A DNA stretch of 64,000 nucleotides from Clostridia bacterium (lineage in GTDB: Bacteria; Bacillota; Clostridia; UMGS1840). The DNA lies in NCBI GenBank assembly GCA_017468465.1, contig JAFUIN010000019.1:1-64000 (forward strand). Reading direction: 5' to 3'. The notes under the pieces are model-generated. The model saw only the letters and a program-made list of their open reading frames with translations, had not been told where the DNA came from and did no database searches. The translations under genes and the position numbers were made by a program. Positions 35,501 through 46,734 of this stretch are shown in pieces; positions within the stretch are counted from its first letter, which is position 1; each line of letters starts with the position of its first letter.

Positions 35501-37189
35501 ATGAGAAATTTTATCAAAGAAATGAAAGAAACCATCAACCAAATGGTGTATGACGCATATAAGCAGGCATTTATGGATGGAGACCTTCCGAAGCTCACAG
35601 AATATATTTCGGACATAGAAATTCCCAAGGATAAAAATCACGGCGATTTTTCTGTTAATTTTGCAATGCGAAATGCAAAAGTATTGCAAAACAATCCCAG
35701 AAAAATTGCAGAAATTATTGTCAATAAATTAGATTATCAGGAAACTGACATTGAAAAATGCGAAGTAGCAGGCCCCGGCTTTATCAACTTTTACTTAAAA
35801 GACAGCTTCTATGCTAACAGTGCAAAAAAAGCATTGGAATTAGGCGATGATTTTGGGAAAACCAATGTTGGCAACGGAAAAAAAGCAAACGTGGAATATA
35901 TTTCTGCAAATCCCACCGGCCCCATGCATGTGGGCAATGCCAGAGGCGGTGCCATCGGTGATTGCATGGCAAATATTTTGTCCTGGGCAAACTATGATGT
36001 TACTAAAGAGTTTTATGTAAACGATGCCGGTAATCAAATTGAAAAATTTGGTATTTCTTTGGAAGCGCGATTCATTCAGCTGGTAAAAGGTGAAGATGCA
36101 ATCGAATTTCCGGAAGACGCATATCACGGAGAAGACATCATTGAATCTATGAAAGCGTTTATCGATGAATTCGGTGCCGATGAATACATCGAAATGGATT
36201 CTTCTGAGCGGAAACAAAAATTTGTTGCATTCGCATTGGAACGAAACTTAAACGCTTTGGTAGAAGACACCGGCAAATATGGAATAAACTATGATGTTTG
36301 GTATCGTGAAAGCAAACTTCATGCGGAAAACAAAGTGATTGAAACCATCAACAAATTAAAAGAAAAAGGGCTTGCTTACGATAAGGATAATGCAACCTGG
36401 TTTTTTTCTACAAAATTTGGTTCCGAAAAAGATGATGTTTTGATTCGTACCAATGGAATTCCTACTTATTTTGCAGCAGATATTGCATACCATGCCGATA
36501 AATTTGAACGCGGAAACGAACTGCTCATCAATGTTTGGGGTGCTGACCATCACGGACATATTGAACGGTTAAAGGGTGCCCTCTCGGCACTTGGATATGA
36601 TGGAGACAAGCTCCATATCATCTTGATGCAGTTGGTTCGCTTAATCAAAGATAACGAACCTTATCGTGTTTCCAAGCGAAGCGGAAAAGCCATTTCCTTA
36701 ACTGATTTAATTGAAGAAATCGGAAAAGATGCTGCACGTTTCTTCTTCAATCTTCGTCAGCCCTCCAGCCATTTTGATTTTGACTTGGATTTGGCAGTAT
36801 CTCAGAGTAATGAAAACCCCGTATTCTACTGTCAGTATGCTCATGCGAGAATTTCCAGTATTCTAAGAGTGTTAAAAGAAGAAAACATTGAATATAACAA
36901 CAATGCAGACTTTCATTTGTTAACCGAAAAGGAAGAACGGGTTCTGATTGAAAAGCTGATTCAACTGCCGGAAGAAATTGAAGCAGCTGTGTTAAGCTAC
37001 GATCCCTCTAAAATTACAAAATTTGTGCTGGATGTTTCAGCTTACTTCCATTCTTTCTACAATGCCTGTCGTGTTAAAATTGATGATGAAGCATTGATGC
37101 AAGCGAGAATCGGATTGATTACTTTAACAAAAAATGTTATCAAAAACACCTTAACCATTCTTGGAGTTGAAGCACCTGACACAATGTAG
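35501..37189 (+). CDS. argS: Arginine-tRNA ligase
   Basis: Class I aminoacyl-tRNA synthetase, 562 residues. The ArgS N-terminal additional domain (~1-115) is followed by ISANPTGPMHVGNARGG, which contains the HIGH-equivalent HVGN. The KMSKS region is replaced by VSKRSGKAIS, a known ArgS variation. The C-terminal anticodon-binding DALR domain ends with the family's KNTLTILGVEAPD.M. ATG 35501 lies behind AAAGGAACAAAG. Confidence 0.97.
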   Translation: MRNFIKEMKETINQMVYDAYKQAFMDGDLPKLTEYISDIEIPKDKNHGDFSVNFAMRNAKVLQNNPRKIAEIIVNKLDYQETDIEKCEVAGPGFINFYLKDSFYANSAKKALELGDDFGKTNVGNGKKANVEYISANPTGPMHVGNARGGAIGDCMANILSWANYDVTKEFYVNDAGNQIEKFGISLEARFIQLVKGEDAIEFPEDAYHGEDIIESMKAFIDEFGADEYIEMDSSERKQKFVAFALERNLNALVEDTGKYGINYDVWYRESKLHAENKVIETINKLKEKGLAYDKDNATWFFSTKFGSEKDDVLIRTNGIPTYFAADIAYHADKFERGNELLINVWGADHHGHIERLKGALSALGYDGDKLHIILMQLVRLIKDNEPYRVSKRSGKAISLTDLIEEIGKDAARFFFNLRQPSSHFDFDLDLAVSQSNENPVFYCQYAHARISSILRVLKEENIEYNNNADFHLLTEKEERVLIEKLIQLPEEIEAAVLSYDPSKITKFVLDVSAYFHSFYNACRVKIDDEALMQARIGLITLTKNVIKNTLTILGVEAPDTM

Positions 37190-37222
37190 ATTTCAGCGCA
37201 CTGGTGAAAGGAGAATTTTTAG

Positions 37223-38641
37223 ATGAAAAATAAAATTATTACACTGCTCTTATTGTTGACGTTACTGTTTTCATTTACTGTCCATGCAGGTGATGTCAGT
37301 GATAATAACAAACGAGAATTACTTCGTTATATTCTAATCAATGCTTCCAATAATTCAAAGCATGAAATTGACAGTGAAGAATTATTTTTAGATACTTTGA
37401 TGAAAATTGCAGGCGATTCTGACGAAGATTACGAACAAATCCTGAAATATTTTACCCAGTCTATTGATGAATACGGCGATTATATGTCGCCGGAGGAATC
37501 ATTTGAAATGGAAGCAGATTTAACTGGTCAGTCAGGTGGAATTGGCTCCGGTGTGGAAATGCGAAACGGAAAAATCTATGTGGTAAATGTAATTCCAGGT
37601 TCTCCGTCTGAAAAAGCCGGTGTGCAGGTTGGGCATGCAATCGTAAAAGCAAACGGCGTTGATTTAAGCGGAATGTCTTTGAACGAAGCATTAACCTACA
37701 TTCGTGGTGAAGCCGGAACAGAGGTGGTAATCACGTTTGAAGATCCTTTTGGAAAATTATACGACATGCTTTTGGTTCGTGATGTGATTGAAGTAGCTTC
37801 GGTTAATTATTCTGTTGCAGTTGATTTTCCTCATATCGGTTACATTGAAATTACAAATTTTTCAATGACAACCGGAGAAGAATTACGTCAAGCAATCACA
37901 ACCCTGACAGAAGAAGGTGTTACAGAGTTAATTCTTGATTTGCGTGACAATGGTGGCGGCGTTTTAGAGGGTGCATTGCAGGTTGCAGGCATTTTCTTAA
38001 AAGAAGGTCAAAAAATCCTTACAGTTGAACCCCGGGATGTGAAAGACAAAGAGGTTTACAAGGCGTCCGGAAAGATGTTTGATGGTGAAGTTGTTATTTT
38101 AGTCAATGAATACACAGCAAGCGCTTCTGAAGTTGTTGTTGGTGCATTAAAAGACCATAAAAGAGCAACCATTATCGGAGAAACCACTTTTGGAAAAGGA
38201 ACAGTGCAGCACTTATTCCCTCTTCCAATCTATGGAGGATATTTCAAGTTTACTACCGCTGAATATCTTACACCTAACGATGTTTCCATCAATAAAAAAG
38301 GTATTTCTCCGCATTTGACTGTTAATAATGAAAATTATAAATTATCAGTTGATGAAATTCCGGCTTTTTCTTTCGAAAGAGTTATGCGAATCGGAGATAC
38401 CGGTGAAGATATAAAAAACATTAAGGAATCCTTGAGAATTTTGAATTATTCAGTGGATGACACCAATCTGTATGACCAGGATACATTTAACGCTATAAAA
38501 ACATTTCAACAAAAAGCTCAGCTGTACCCTTATGGTGTGTGCGATTTCACAACTCAACAGCATTTGAAACAGGCATTATTAAACACCGTCTTTTATGAAG
38601 ATACTCAGCTGGAAAAAGCAATCGAATATCTGAATGAATGA
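37223..38641 (+). CDS. S41 C-terminal processing protease with PDZ and peptidoglycan-binding domain
   Basis: 472 residues. A signal peptide (1-22, AxA-type VHA) leads to a PDZ domain (~95-175, GIGSGVEMRNGKIYVVNVIPGSPSEKAGV). The S41 protease domain has LILDLRDNGGG, NEYTASASEV (nucleophile serine) and GKGTVQ (lysine). A PG_binding_1-like domain closes the protein at ~390-455 (MRIGDTGEDIKNIKESLRILNYSV...TFNAIKTFQQKAQL). The PGBD suggests it works bound to the wall. It is the last gene of the long run, 33 bases after argS, and is followed by a terminator. A second S41 protease lies at 61532. Confidence 0.92.
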   Translation: MKNKIITLLLLLTLLFSFTVHAGDVSDNNKRELLRYILINASNNSKHEIDSEELFLDTLMKIAGDSDEDYEQILKYFTQSIDEYGDYMSPEESFEMEADLTGQSGGIGSGVEMRNGKIYVVNVIPGSPSEKAGVQVGHAIVKANGVDLSGMSLNEALTYIRGEAGTEVVITFEDPFGKLYDMLLVRDVIEVASVNYSVAVDFPHIGYIEITNFSMTTGEELRQAITTLTEEGVTELILDLRDNGGGVLEGALQVAGIFLKEGQKILTVEPRDVKDKEVYKASGKMFDGEVVILVNEYTASASEVVVGALKDHKRATIIGETTFGKGTVQHLFPLPIYGGYFKFTTAEYLTPNDVSINKKGISPHLTVNNENYKLSVDEIPAFSFERVMRIGDTGEDIKNIKESLRILNYSVDDTNLYDQDTFNAIKTFQQKAQLYPYGVCDFTTQQHLKQALLNTVFYEDTQLEKAIEYLNE

Positions 38642-38656
38642 TGATAATTTGACAAC

Positions 38657-38692
38657 AAAAAAACCGTTTCCATTTTGGAAACGGTTTTTTTT
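38657..38692. terminator. Bidirectional terminator after the rimP-to-S41 run
   Basis: AAAAAAACCGTTTCC (38657-38671) pairs with GGAAACGGTTTTTTT (38677-38691), with A- and T-runs on both sides. It lies between the converging S41 protease gene and gapA. Confidence 0.92.
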
Positions 38693-38708
38693 ATAACAAG
38701 TTTTTTAA

Positions 38709-39725
<1,017 letters not shown>

Positions 39726-39731
39726 TTACCT

Positions 39732-39745
39732 GTGCCTTATGGCAC
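39732..39745 (-). promoter_or_regulatory. Hairpin beside the gapA ribosome-binding site
   Basis: GTGCC-ATAA-GGCAC on the minus strand, directly before AGGTAATTCATT-ATG. It may shield or space the ribosome-binding site, or stabilise the 5' end of the gapA mRNA. Confidence 0.5.
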
Positions 39746-39804
39746 TTTCCTTTCTAAGATACTTGGCAGATTGCCATATATAAATTTTTTTAACAAATGG
39801 AAAT

Positions 39805-39823
39805 GTTTGCCTGTTTTGCAAAC
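39805..39823 (-). promoter_or_regulatory. Inverted repeat at the gapA transcription start
   Basis: GTTTGC-7 bases-GCAAAC, beginning just downstream of the -10 box, where a repressor operator would sit. The binding protein is unknown. Confidence 0.5.
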
Positions 39824-39830
39824 CTTAAAT

Positions 39831-39859
39831 ATTATACTACATTGACAAAAAAATATCAA
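39831..39859 (-). promoter_or_regulatory. Promoter of gapA
   Basis: TTGATA (39859-39854), 17 bases, TATAAT (39836-39831) on the minus strand. Confidence 0.85.
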
Positions 39860-39924
39860 GCTTTTTTTTGATTTTTTTCGTCAAATATATAAATTTGTGA
39901 ATTTTATACAAGTTTTCGCAATGC

Positions 39925-40719
39925 TTAGAACTTTGCATTCATATATTGCTTATATTTTACTAAAATTTCCGTTGCATCTGAAAGCTCAGGATGCCATCTT
40001 TTCACCCATTCCAAAGAATAATAGCCTTTATAACCAATTTCTTTCAATGCCTTAACACAAGCACGAATAGGAAGATTTCCTTCCCCAATGGGTTTATAAA
40101 CTACCCGATGATTTTCTACAACAGAGTCTTTAATATGAACAAATTTGATGTATTCTTTCAAATTGGAAACAGTGTATGCGCCATCTTCGCGATAATAAAG
40201 ATATGGATGCTGAATATCCCATAACACGCCGCAGTTTTTCAAACTGCATTCGGTAAACAAGTTTTTGACCAACAGCGAATTTGCATAAATTCCATTGGTT
40301 TCCAATAGAGGAGTTACTTTGCTTCCGGATGCGTATTCGTCCAACTTTTTCAAGAACTCCTTGGCGATGTCTGCATCCACACGTTCACCCGGTTCTGGGT
40401 TTCTGTCGCCAAGCAAACGAACAAAGGGAACATTCATTTCGTGTGCCAAATCAATGTATTCTTTTGCTTCCTCTAAATATTGTGGACCTTCGTGAAGATA
40501 GCAATGAGAAGAAAGACATGCAATCGGTAAACGAATGCTTCTTAAATAGCGCCTGGTCTCTTGAATTTTTTCTTTATCATACTGCCAAATGGAAGGAGCA
40601 TACATCTCCCCTCCTAATCCGCTGATTTCAATGGCTGAGAAACCAAGCTCCTTAGCTGTGGATACAATTTTCATAAAATCCCAATCGGGGCATGCCAGAG
40701 TTGAAAAGCATAACTTCAT
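39925..40719 (-). CDS. Xylose-isomerase-like TIM-barrel protein (sugar isomerase/epimerase)
   Basis: 264 residues of the AP_endonuc_2/sugar phosphate isomerase-epimerase family. LGFSAIEISG, PLLETNG (metal Glu), GVLWDIQHP (metal Asp/His), FVHIKDSV (His) and GYYSLEWVKRW (Glu) are the expected metal-binding positions of a TIM-barrel isomerase. The substrate is unknown. I choose ATG 40719 with GAGG eight bases upstream. It lies 24 bases after guaB and is probably co-transcribed with it, without an obvious functional link. Confidence 0.82.
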   Translation of the reverse strand: MKLCFSTLACPDWDFMKIVSTAKELGFSAIEISGLGGEMYAPSIWQYDKEKIQETRRYLRSIRLPIACLSSHCYLHEGPQYLEEAKEYIDLAHEMNVPFVRLLGDRNPEPGERVDADIAKEFLKKLDEYASGSKVTPLLETNGIYANSLLVKNLFTECSLKNCGVLWDIQHPYLYYREDGAYTVSNLKEYIKFVHIKDSVVENHRVVYKPIGEGNLPIRACVKALKEIGYKGYYSLEWVKRWHPELSDATEILVKYKQYMNAKF

Positions 40720-40743
40720 CTGCAATTCCTCATGCGATGGAAC

Positions 40744-42249
40744 TTATTTACCAATCGCTTTATCTTTTAAGATAACGTCGTGGGCACCACCTTCTACAAT
40801 ACTGGTGGAAGAAACTCTTGTGAGTTTTGCTTTGTCTTGTAATTCTTCGATGGTAAGCGCACCGCAGTTACACATAGTAGATTTTACTTTTTTCAATGTA
40901 ACACTTAAATTATCCCGTAAGGAACCTGCATAGGGCACATAAGAATCGACACCTTCTTCAAAAGAAAGCTTTGCCTGTCCCCCGCTATCATATCTTTGCC
41001 AGTTTCTTGCACGGTTAGACCCTTCACCCCAGTATTCTTTGAAGTAGTTGCCGTTGATGTTAACTTTTTGTGTCGGACTTTCGTCAAATCTGGAGAAATA
41101 TCTTCCAAGCATTACAAAATCAGAACCCATTGCAAGTGCTAATGTAATGTGATAATCATGTACAATACCGCCATCAGAACAAATGGGAACATAGATCCCT
41201 GTTTCTTTGAAATATTCATCTCTTGCTTTTGCAACGTCGATAACACTGGTTGCCTGACCGCGACCAATTCCTTTGGTTTCACGGGTAATACAGATGGAGC
41301 CACCACCGATGCCGACTTTAATAAAATCTGCACCTGCTTCTGCTAAAAAGCGGAATCCTTCAGCATCTACAACGTTTCCTGCACCGATTTTAATTTTATC
41401 ACCGTATTTTGCTCTTGCAAACTCCAGTGTGCGTTTTTGCCATTCGGTATAACCTTCGGAGGAATCAATGCAAAGAACATCTGCTCCGGCTTCCACCAAA
41501 GCAGGGATTCTTTCTTCATAGTCTCTGGTATTGATCCCAGCACCCACGATGTAACGTTTATCAGAATCTAACAGCTCCAAAGGATTATCTTTATGAGAAG
41601 CATAGTCTTTACGGAACACAAAGTACATTAAGTTGCCATTATCATCAACAATCGGAAGAGAATTTAATTTGTTGTCCCAAATGATGTCATTTGCTTCTTT
41701 TAAGGAAGTCTGTGAATTTCCGGTAATGAGCTTATCCAGCGGAGTCATCAGCTCGGATACTTTCACATCCGGAGAAAGTCTGGAAACACGGTAGTCTCTG
41801 GAGGTGATTACACCCAAAAGCTTTCCGTTGGGCTTTCCGTCATCGGTAACGGCAACGGTAGAATGCCCTGTTTTTTCTAAAAGTTCGAGAATATCTGCTA
41901 ATGTCTGATCTGGCTTAATGTTGGAATCACTGGTTACAAAGCCAGCCTTATGTGCTTTTACACGGCGTACCATGTCAGCTTCTTCTTCAATGGTCTGAGA
42001 ACCGTAGATGAAGGAAACACCGCCTTCCATTGCCAGTGCAACCGCCAGCTTTTCGCCGGAAACAGATTGCATAATTGCAGACACCATGGGTATATTCAAA
42101 CTGATCGGACACTCTTCCTGTCCTTTTCTGTATCTCACCAACGGGGTTTTTAAGCTTACACGGTCCGGAATACATTCACAAGAGGAATAACCGGGAACCA
42201 ATAAGTATTCACTAAAAGTATGAGACTCTTTTTCAAAAAAATAAGCCAT
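40744..42249 (-). CDS. guaB: IMP dehydrogenase (divergent long form)
   Basis: Makes XMP from IMP, the committed step to guanine nucleotides. The catalytic cysteine sits in [12 protein letters not shown], and [35 protein letters not shown] holds the phosphate-binding loop. Two CBS domains lie at ~100-225 ([25 protein letters not shown]). 501 residues. GSxCITRE and the '[11 protein letters not shown]' flap region differ from the usual GSICTTR...GTEESPGE pattern, so this belongs to a separate IMPDH branch. It has its own promoter. Confidence 0.9.
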   Translation of the reverse strand: MAYFFEKESHTFSEYLLVPGYSSCECIPDRVSLKTPLVRYRKGQEECPISLNIPMVSAIMQSVSGEKLAVALAMEGGVSFIYGSQTIEEEADMVRRVKAHKAGFVTSDSNIKPDQTLADILELLEKTGHSTVAVTDDGKPNGKLLGVITSRDYRVSRLSPDVKVSELMTPLDKLITGNSQTSLKEANDIIWDNKLNSLPIVDDNGNLMYFVFRKDYASHKDNPLELLDSDKRYIVGAGINTRDYEERIPALVEAGADVLCIDSSEGYTEWQKRTLEFARAKYGDKIKIGAGNVVDAEGFRFLAEAGADFIKVGIGGGSICITRETKGIGRGQATSVIDVAKARDEYFKETGIYVPICSDGGIVHDYHITLALAMGSDFVMLGRYFSRFDESPTQKVNINGNYFKEYWGEGSNRARNWQRYDSGGQAKLSFEEGVDSYVPYAGSLRDNLSVTLKKVKSTMCNCGALTIEELQDKAKLTRVSSTSIVEGGAHDVILKDKAIGK

Positions 42250-42282
42250 GGTTTTTCTCCTTCTTTCTCAATTAAATTATCC

Positions 42283-42315
42283 GGGATTTGAGAGATATAA
42301 AAATGCTCAAACCCA
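42283..42315 (-). promoter_or_regulatory. Hairpin in the guaB leader
   Basis: GGGTTTGAG (minus strand 42315-42307) pairs with CTCAAATCCC (42292-42283) apart from one bulge. No T-run follows, and I could not match it to a purine or PRPP riboswitch. Confidence 0.45.
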
Positions 42316-42334
42316 TTTTTGCTTATTGAATCTA

Positions 42335-42363
42335 TTTTACAACATTTATCGCATATTGTCAAT
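42335..42363 (-). promoter_or_regulatory. Promoter of guaB
   Basis: TTGACA (42363-42358), 17 bases, TAAAAT (42340-42335) on the minus strand, in the 129-base gap after obg. Confidence 0.8.
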
Positions 42364-42378
42364 ATATTTTGACGATAT

Positions 42379-44924
<2,546 letters not shown>

Positions 44925-44925
44925 T

Positions 44926-45717
44926 TTATTCACTCCTTTTTCCATGCACCATTGTGCCAACTGCTTCCCCGTCTACAATCTGATAGATAATTTCCGGATT
45001 GTCTCCTTGTGCGATGACGGTTGTAATTTCATCTTTTTGTGCGATTTCTGCCGCAATCAGCTTTGTAATCATGCCGCCGGTTCCAAGTTTAGAACCAGCT
45101 CCGCCTGCTTTTTCTTTTAATTCATCTGTTATTTCATAAATGTCGTAAATCAGCTTGGCATCCGGATTCACTTTGGGATTGTCATTATAATAGCCATCAA
45201 TATCCGTCAGAATAATCAGTAAATCCGCTTTTACCAGACGGGCAACGTAAGCAGATAAGGTGTCATTATCGCCAAATTCAATTTCTTCAGTTGAAATAAC
45301 GTCGTTTTCATTTACAATGGGGATTACACCCATTTGGAGTAAAGTAGAAAAAGTATTTACTGCATTGCTTCTTGAATGTTCATTATCAATAATGTATTTG
45401 GTAATTAAAATTTGTGCAACATCCTGTCCATACTGAGCAAAGAATTTGTCGTAGATTGCCATCAGCTGACATTGACCAACTGCAGCAGTTGCCTGCTTTT
45501 CTTTGACTTCGGTTGGTTTTTTGGGTAAATTTAATTTGGCAACACCAACACCAATGGCGCCGGACGAAACCAGAACCACATTTTTACCCTGGTTTTTTAA
45601 GTCCGATAAAACCATAACCAATTTTTCAATCCGACGGTAATTCATTTTTCCGTTGGCATAGGTTAATGAGCTGGTGCCGATTTTCACAACTACAGTATTG
45701 GATTTTAATGTTCTCAT
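44926..45717 (-). CDS. proB: Glutamate 5-kinase (short form without PUA)
   Basis: First step of proline synthesis. [17 protein letters not shown] (amino-acid kinase P-loop), [12 protein letters not shown] and [13 protein letters not shown] are conserved. 263 residues: only the kinase domain, without the C-terminal PUA domain of the E. coli enzyme; short forms are common in Clostridia. Feedback by proline would act on the kinase domain. Followed directly by proA. Confidence 0.96.
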   Translation of the reverse strand: MRTLKSNTVVVKIGTSSLTYANGKMNYRRIEKLVMVLSDLKNQGKNVVLVSSGAIGVGVAKLNLPKKPTEVKEKQATAAVGQCQLMAIYDKFFAQYGQDVAQILITKYIIDNEHSRSNAVNTFSTLLQMGVIPIVNENDVISTEEIEFGDNDTLSAYVARLVKADLLIILTDIDGYYNDNPKVNPDAKLIYDIYEITDELKEKAGGAGSKLGTGGMITKLIAAEIAQKDEITTVIAQGDNPEIIYQIVDGEAVGTMVHGKRSE

Positions 45718-45731
45718 AATATCTTCCTCTT

Positions 45732-46733
45732 TTACTGCTCAATTTTCAAAGAAAGCTGGTAGGCTTTTCTTAATGGGTCGGGGCAAACTTTTACATCACA
45801 AAATGAAAATTCTTTATTTAGTCGTAAAATATTTTTTCGTTTGTGTCCTGCAACTTTAGAAACCTCTTTTTCCCCGCAATATATGTACAGTTTCTTTCCA
45901 ATGGTTTTTTTATTGTTTAGTTGTTCTTTTATAATTTGATAATATATTTCATTTTGAACCAATTCGCCAAAGGCTTCATGATAGGCTCCGATAATATTTT
46001 GGGAATTGATTTCTTCGCTTGCCATCAACCCTACACGAATGACCGGAATTTTGGCATTTAGAAATTTACGGTAAATTTCTGCAGTCAGGCAGACGGTTTG
46101 CTCCAGCGATTTTATTTGATACTCCCCTGCCTGATATAATTCATATAATTTTGTGTTTTCCAGCACAACGGTTGGATATATCCTCACAAAATCCGGCTTC
46201 AAAGCGATAATTTCATCTGCTGTTCGGATGTCATCGTCATCGGATGCCCCATACATGGAAACCATCATTTGAAGTCCCAAAGAAAATGGATATTTCCGAA
46301 TCAGTTCCACGGCATTAACGGTATCCTGATGCGTCATTTTGCGCAGATTTTTTTCCAGCACAGCATCCACCGTCGACTGAACGCCAAGCTCAATCGTTGT
46401 GACACCGTGTTCTAAAAGCATATCCAATATGGAAGGGGTAATATAATCCGGCCTTGTGGATAATCGAACTCCATAGAAATACTGACGAAACTGTTCAGCA
46501 AGCTTCAAATATTTTTTCTGCATTTCCAAAGGGATTCCGGTAAAGCTACCACCAAAAAAAGCAATTTCTGTTTCTTCCGGCGGATAATTATATTTAACAG
46601 CCTGATTCAACAGCAATTCGCATTCAGCCAAATCGACAGCATGGTTGACACCGCTGATTTTCTTCTGATTACAAAAAACACATTGATTCGGGCAGCCATA
46701 ATGGGTTACAAAAATCGGGATATTCTTTTTCAT
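45732..46733 (-). CDS. Radical SAM protein, Elp3-like
   Basis: 333 residues. The radical SAM cysteines are in YGCPNQCVFCNQ. AFFGGSFTGIPLEMQKKYL, STRPDYI and TTIELGVQST are the Elp3/YtqA-type core. There is no acetyltransferase domain at the C terminus, unlike Elp3 itself; the tail holds an HKRKNI.RL patch. In many Clostridia a protein of this type lies near rnc and smc, and this gene sits in the smc-ftsY operon. Substrate unknown; a tRNA-related role is only suggested by family. Confidence 0.88.
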   Translation of the reverse strand: MKKNIPIFVTHYGCPNQCVFCNQKKISGVNHAVDLAECELLLNQAVKYNYPPEETEIAFFGGSFTGIPLEMQKKYLKLAEQFRQYFYGVRLSTRPDYITPSILDMLLEHGVTTIELGVQSTVDAVLEKNLRKMTHQDTVNAVELIRKYPFSLGLQMMVSMYGASDDDDIRTADEIIALKPDFVRIYPTVVLENTKLYELYQAGEYQIKSLEQTVCLTAEIYRKFLNAKIPVIRVGLMASEEINSQNIIGAYHEAFGELVQNEIYYQIIKEQLNNKKTIGKKLYIYCGEKEVSKVAGHKRKNILRLNKEFSFCDVKVCPDPLRKAYQLSLKIEQ

Positions 46734-46734
46734 A

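Noticed and set aside
42250-42378. guaB leader considered as a purine or PRPP riboswitch.
   Set aside because: Only one imperfect hairpin; no conserved purine- or PRPP-aptamer elements could be found by eye.
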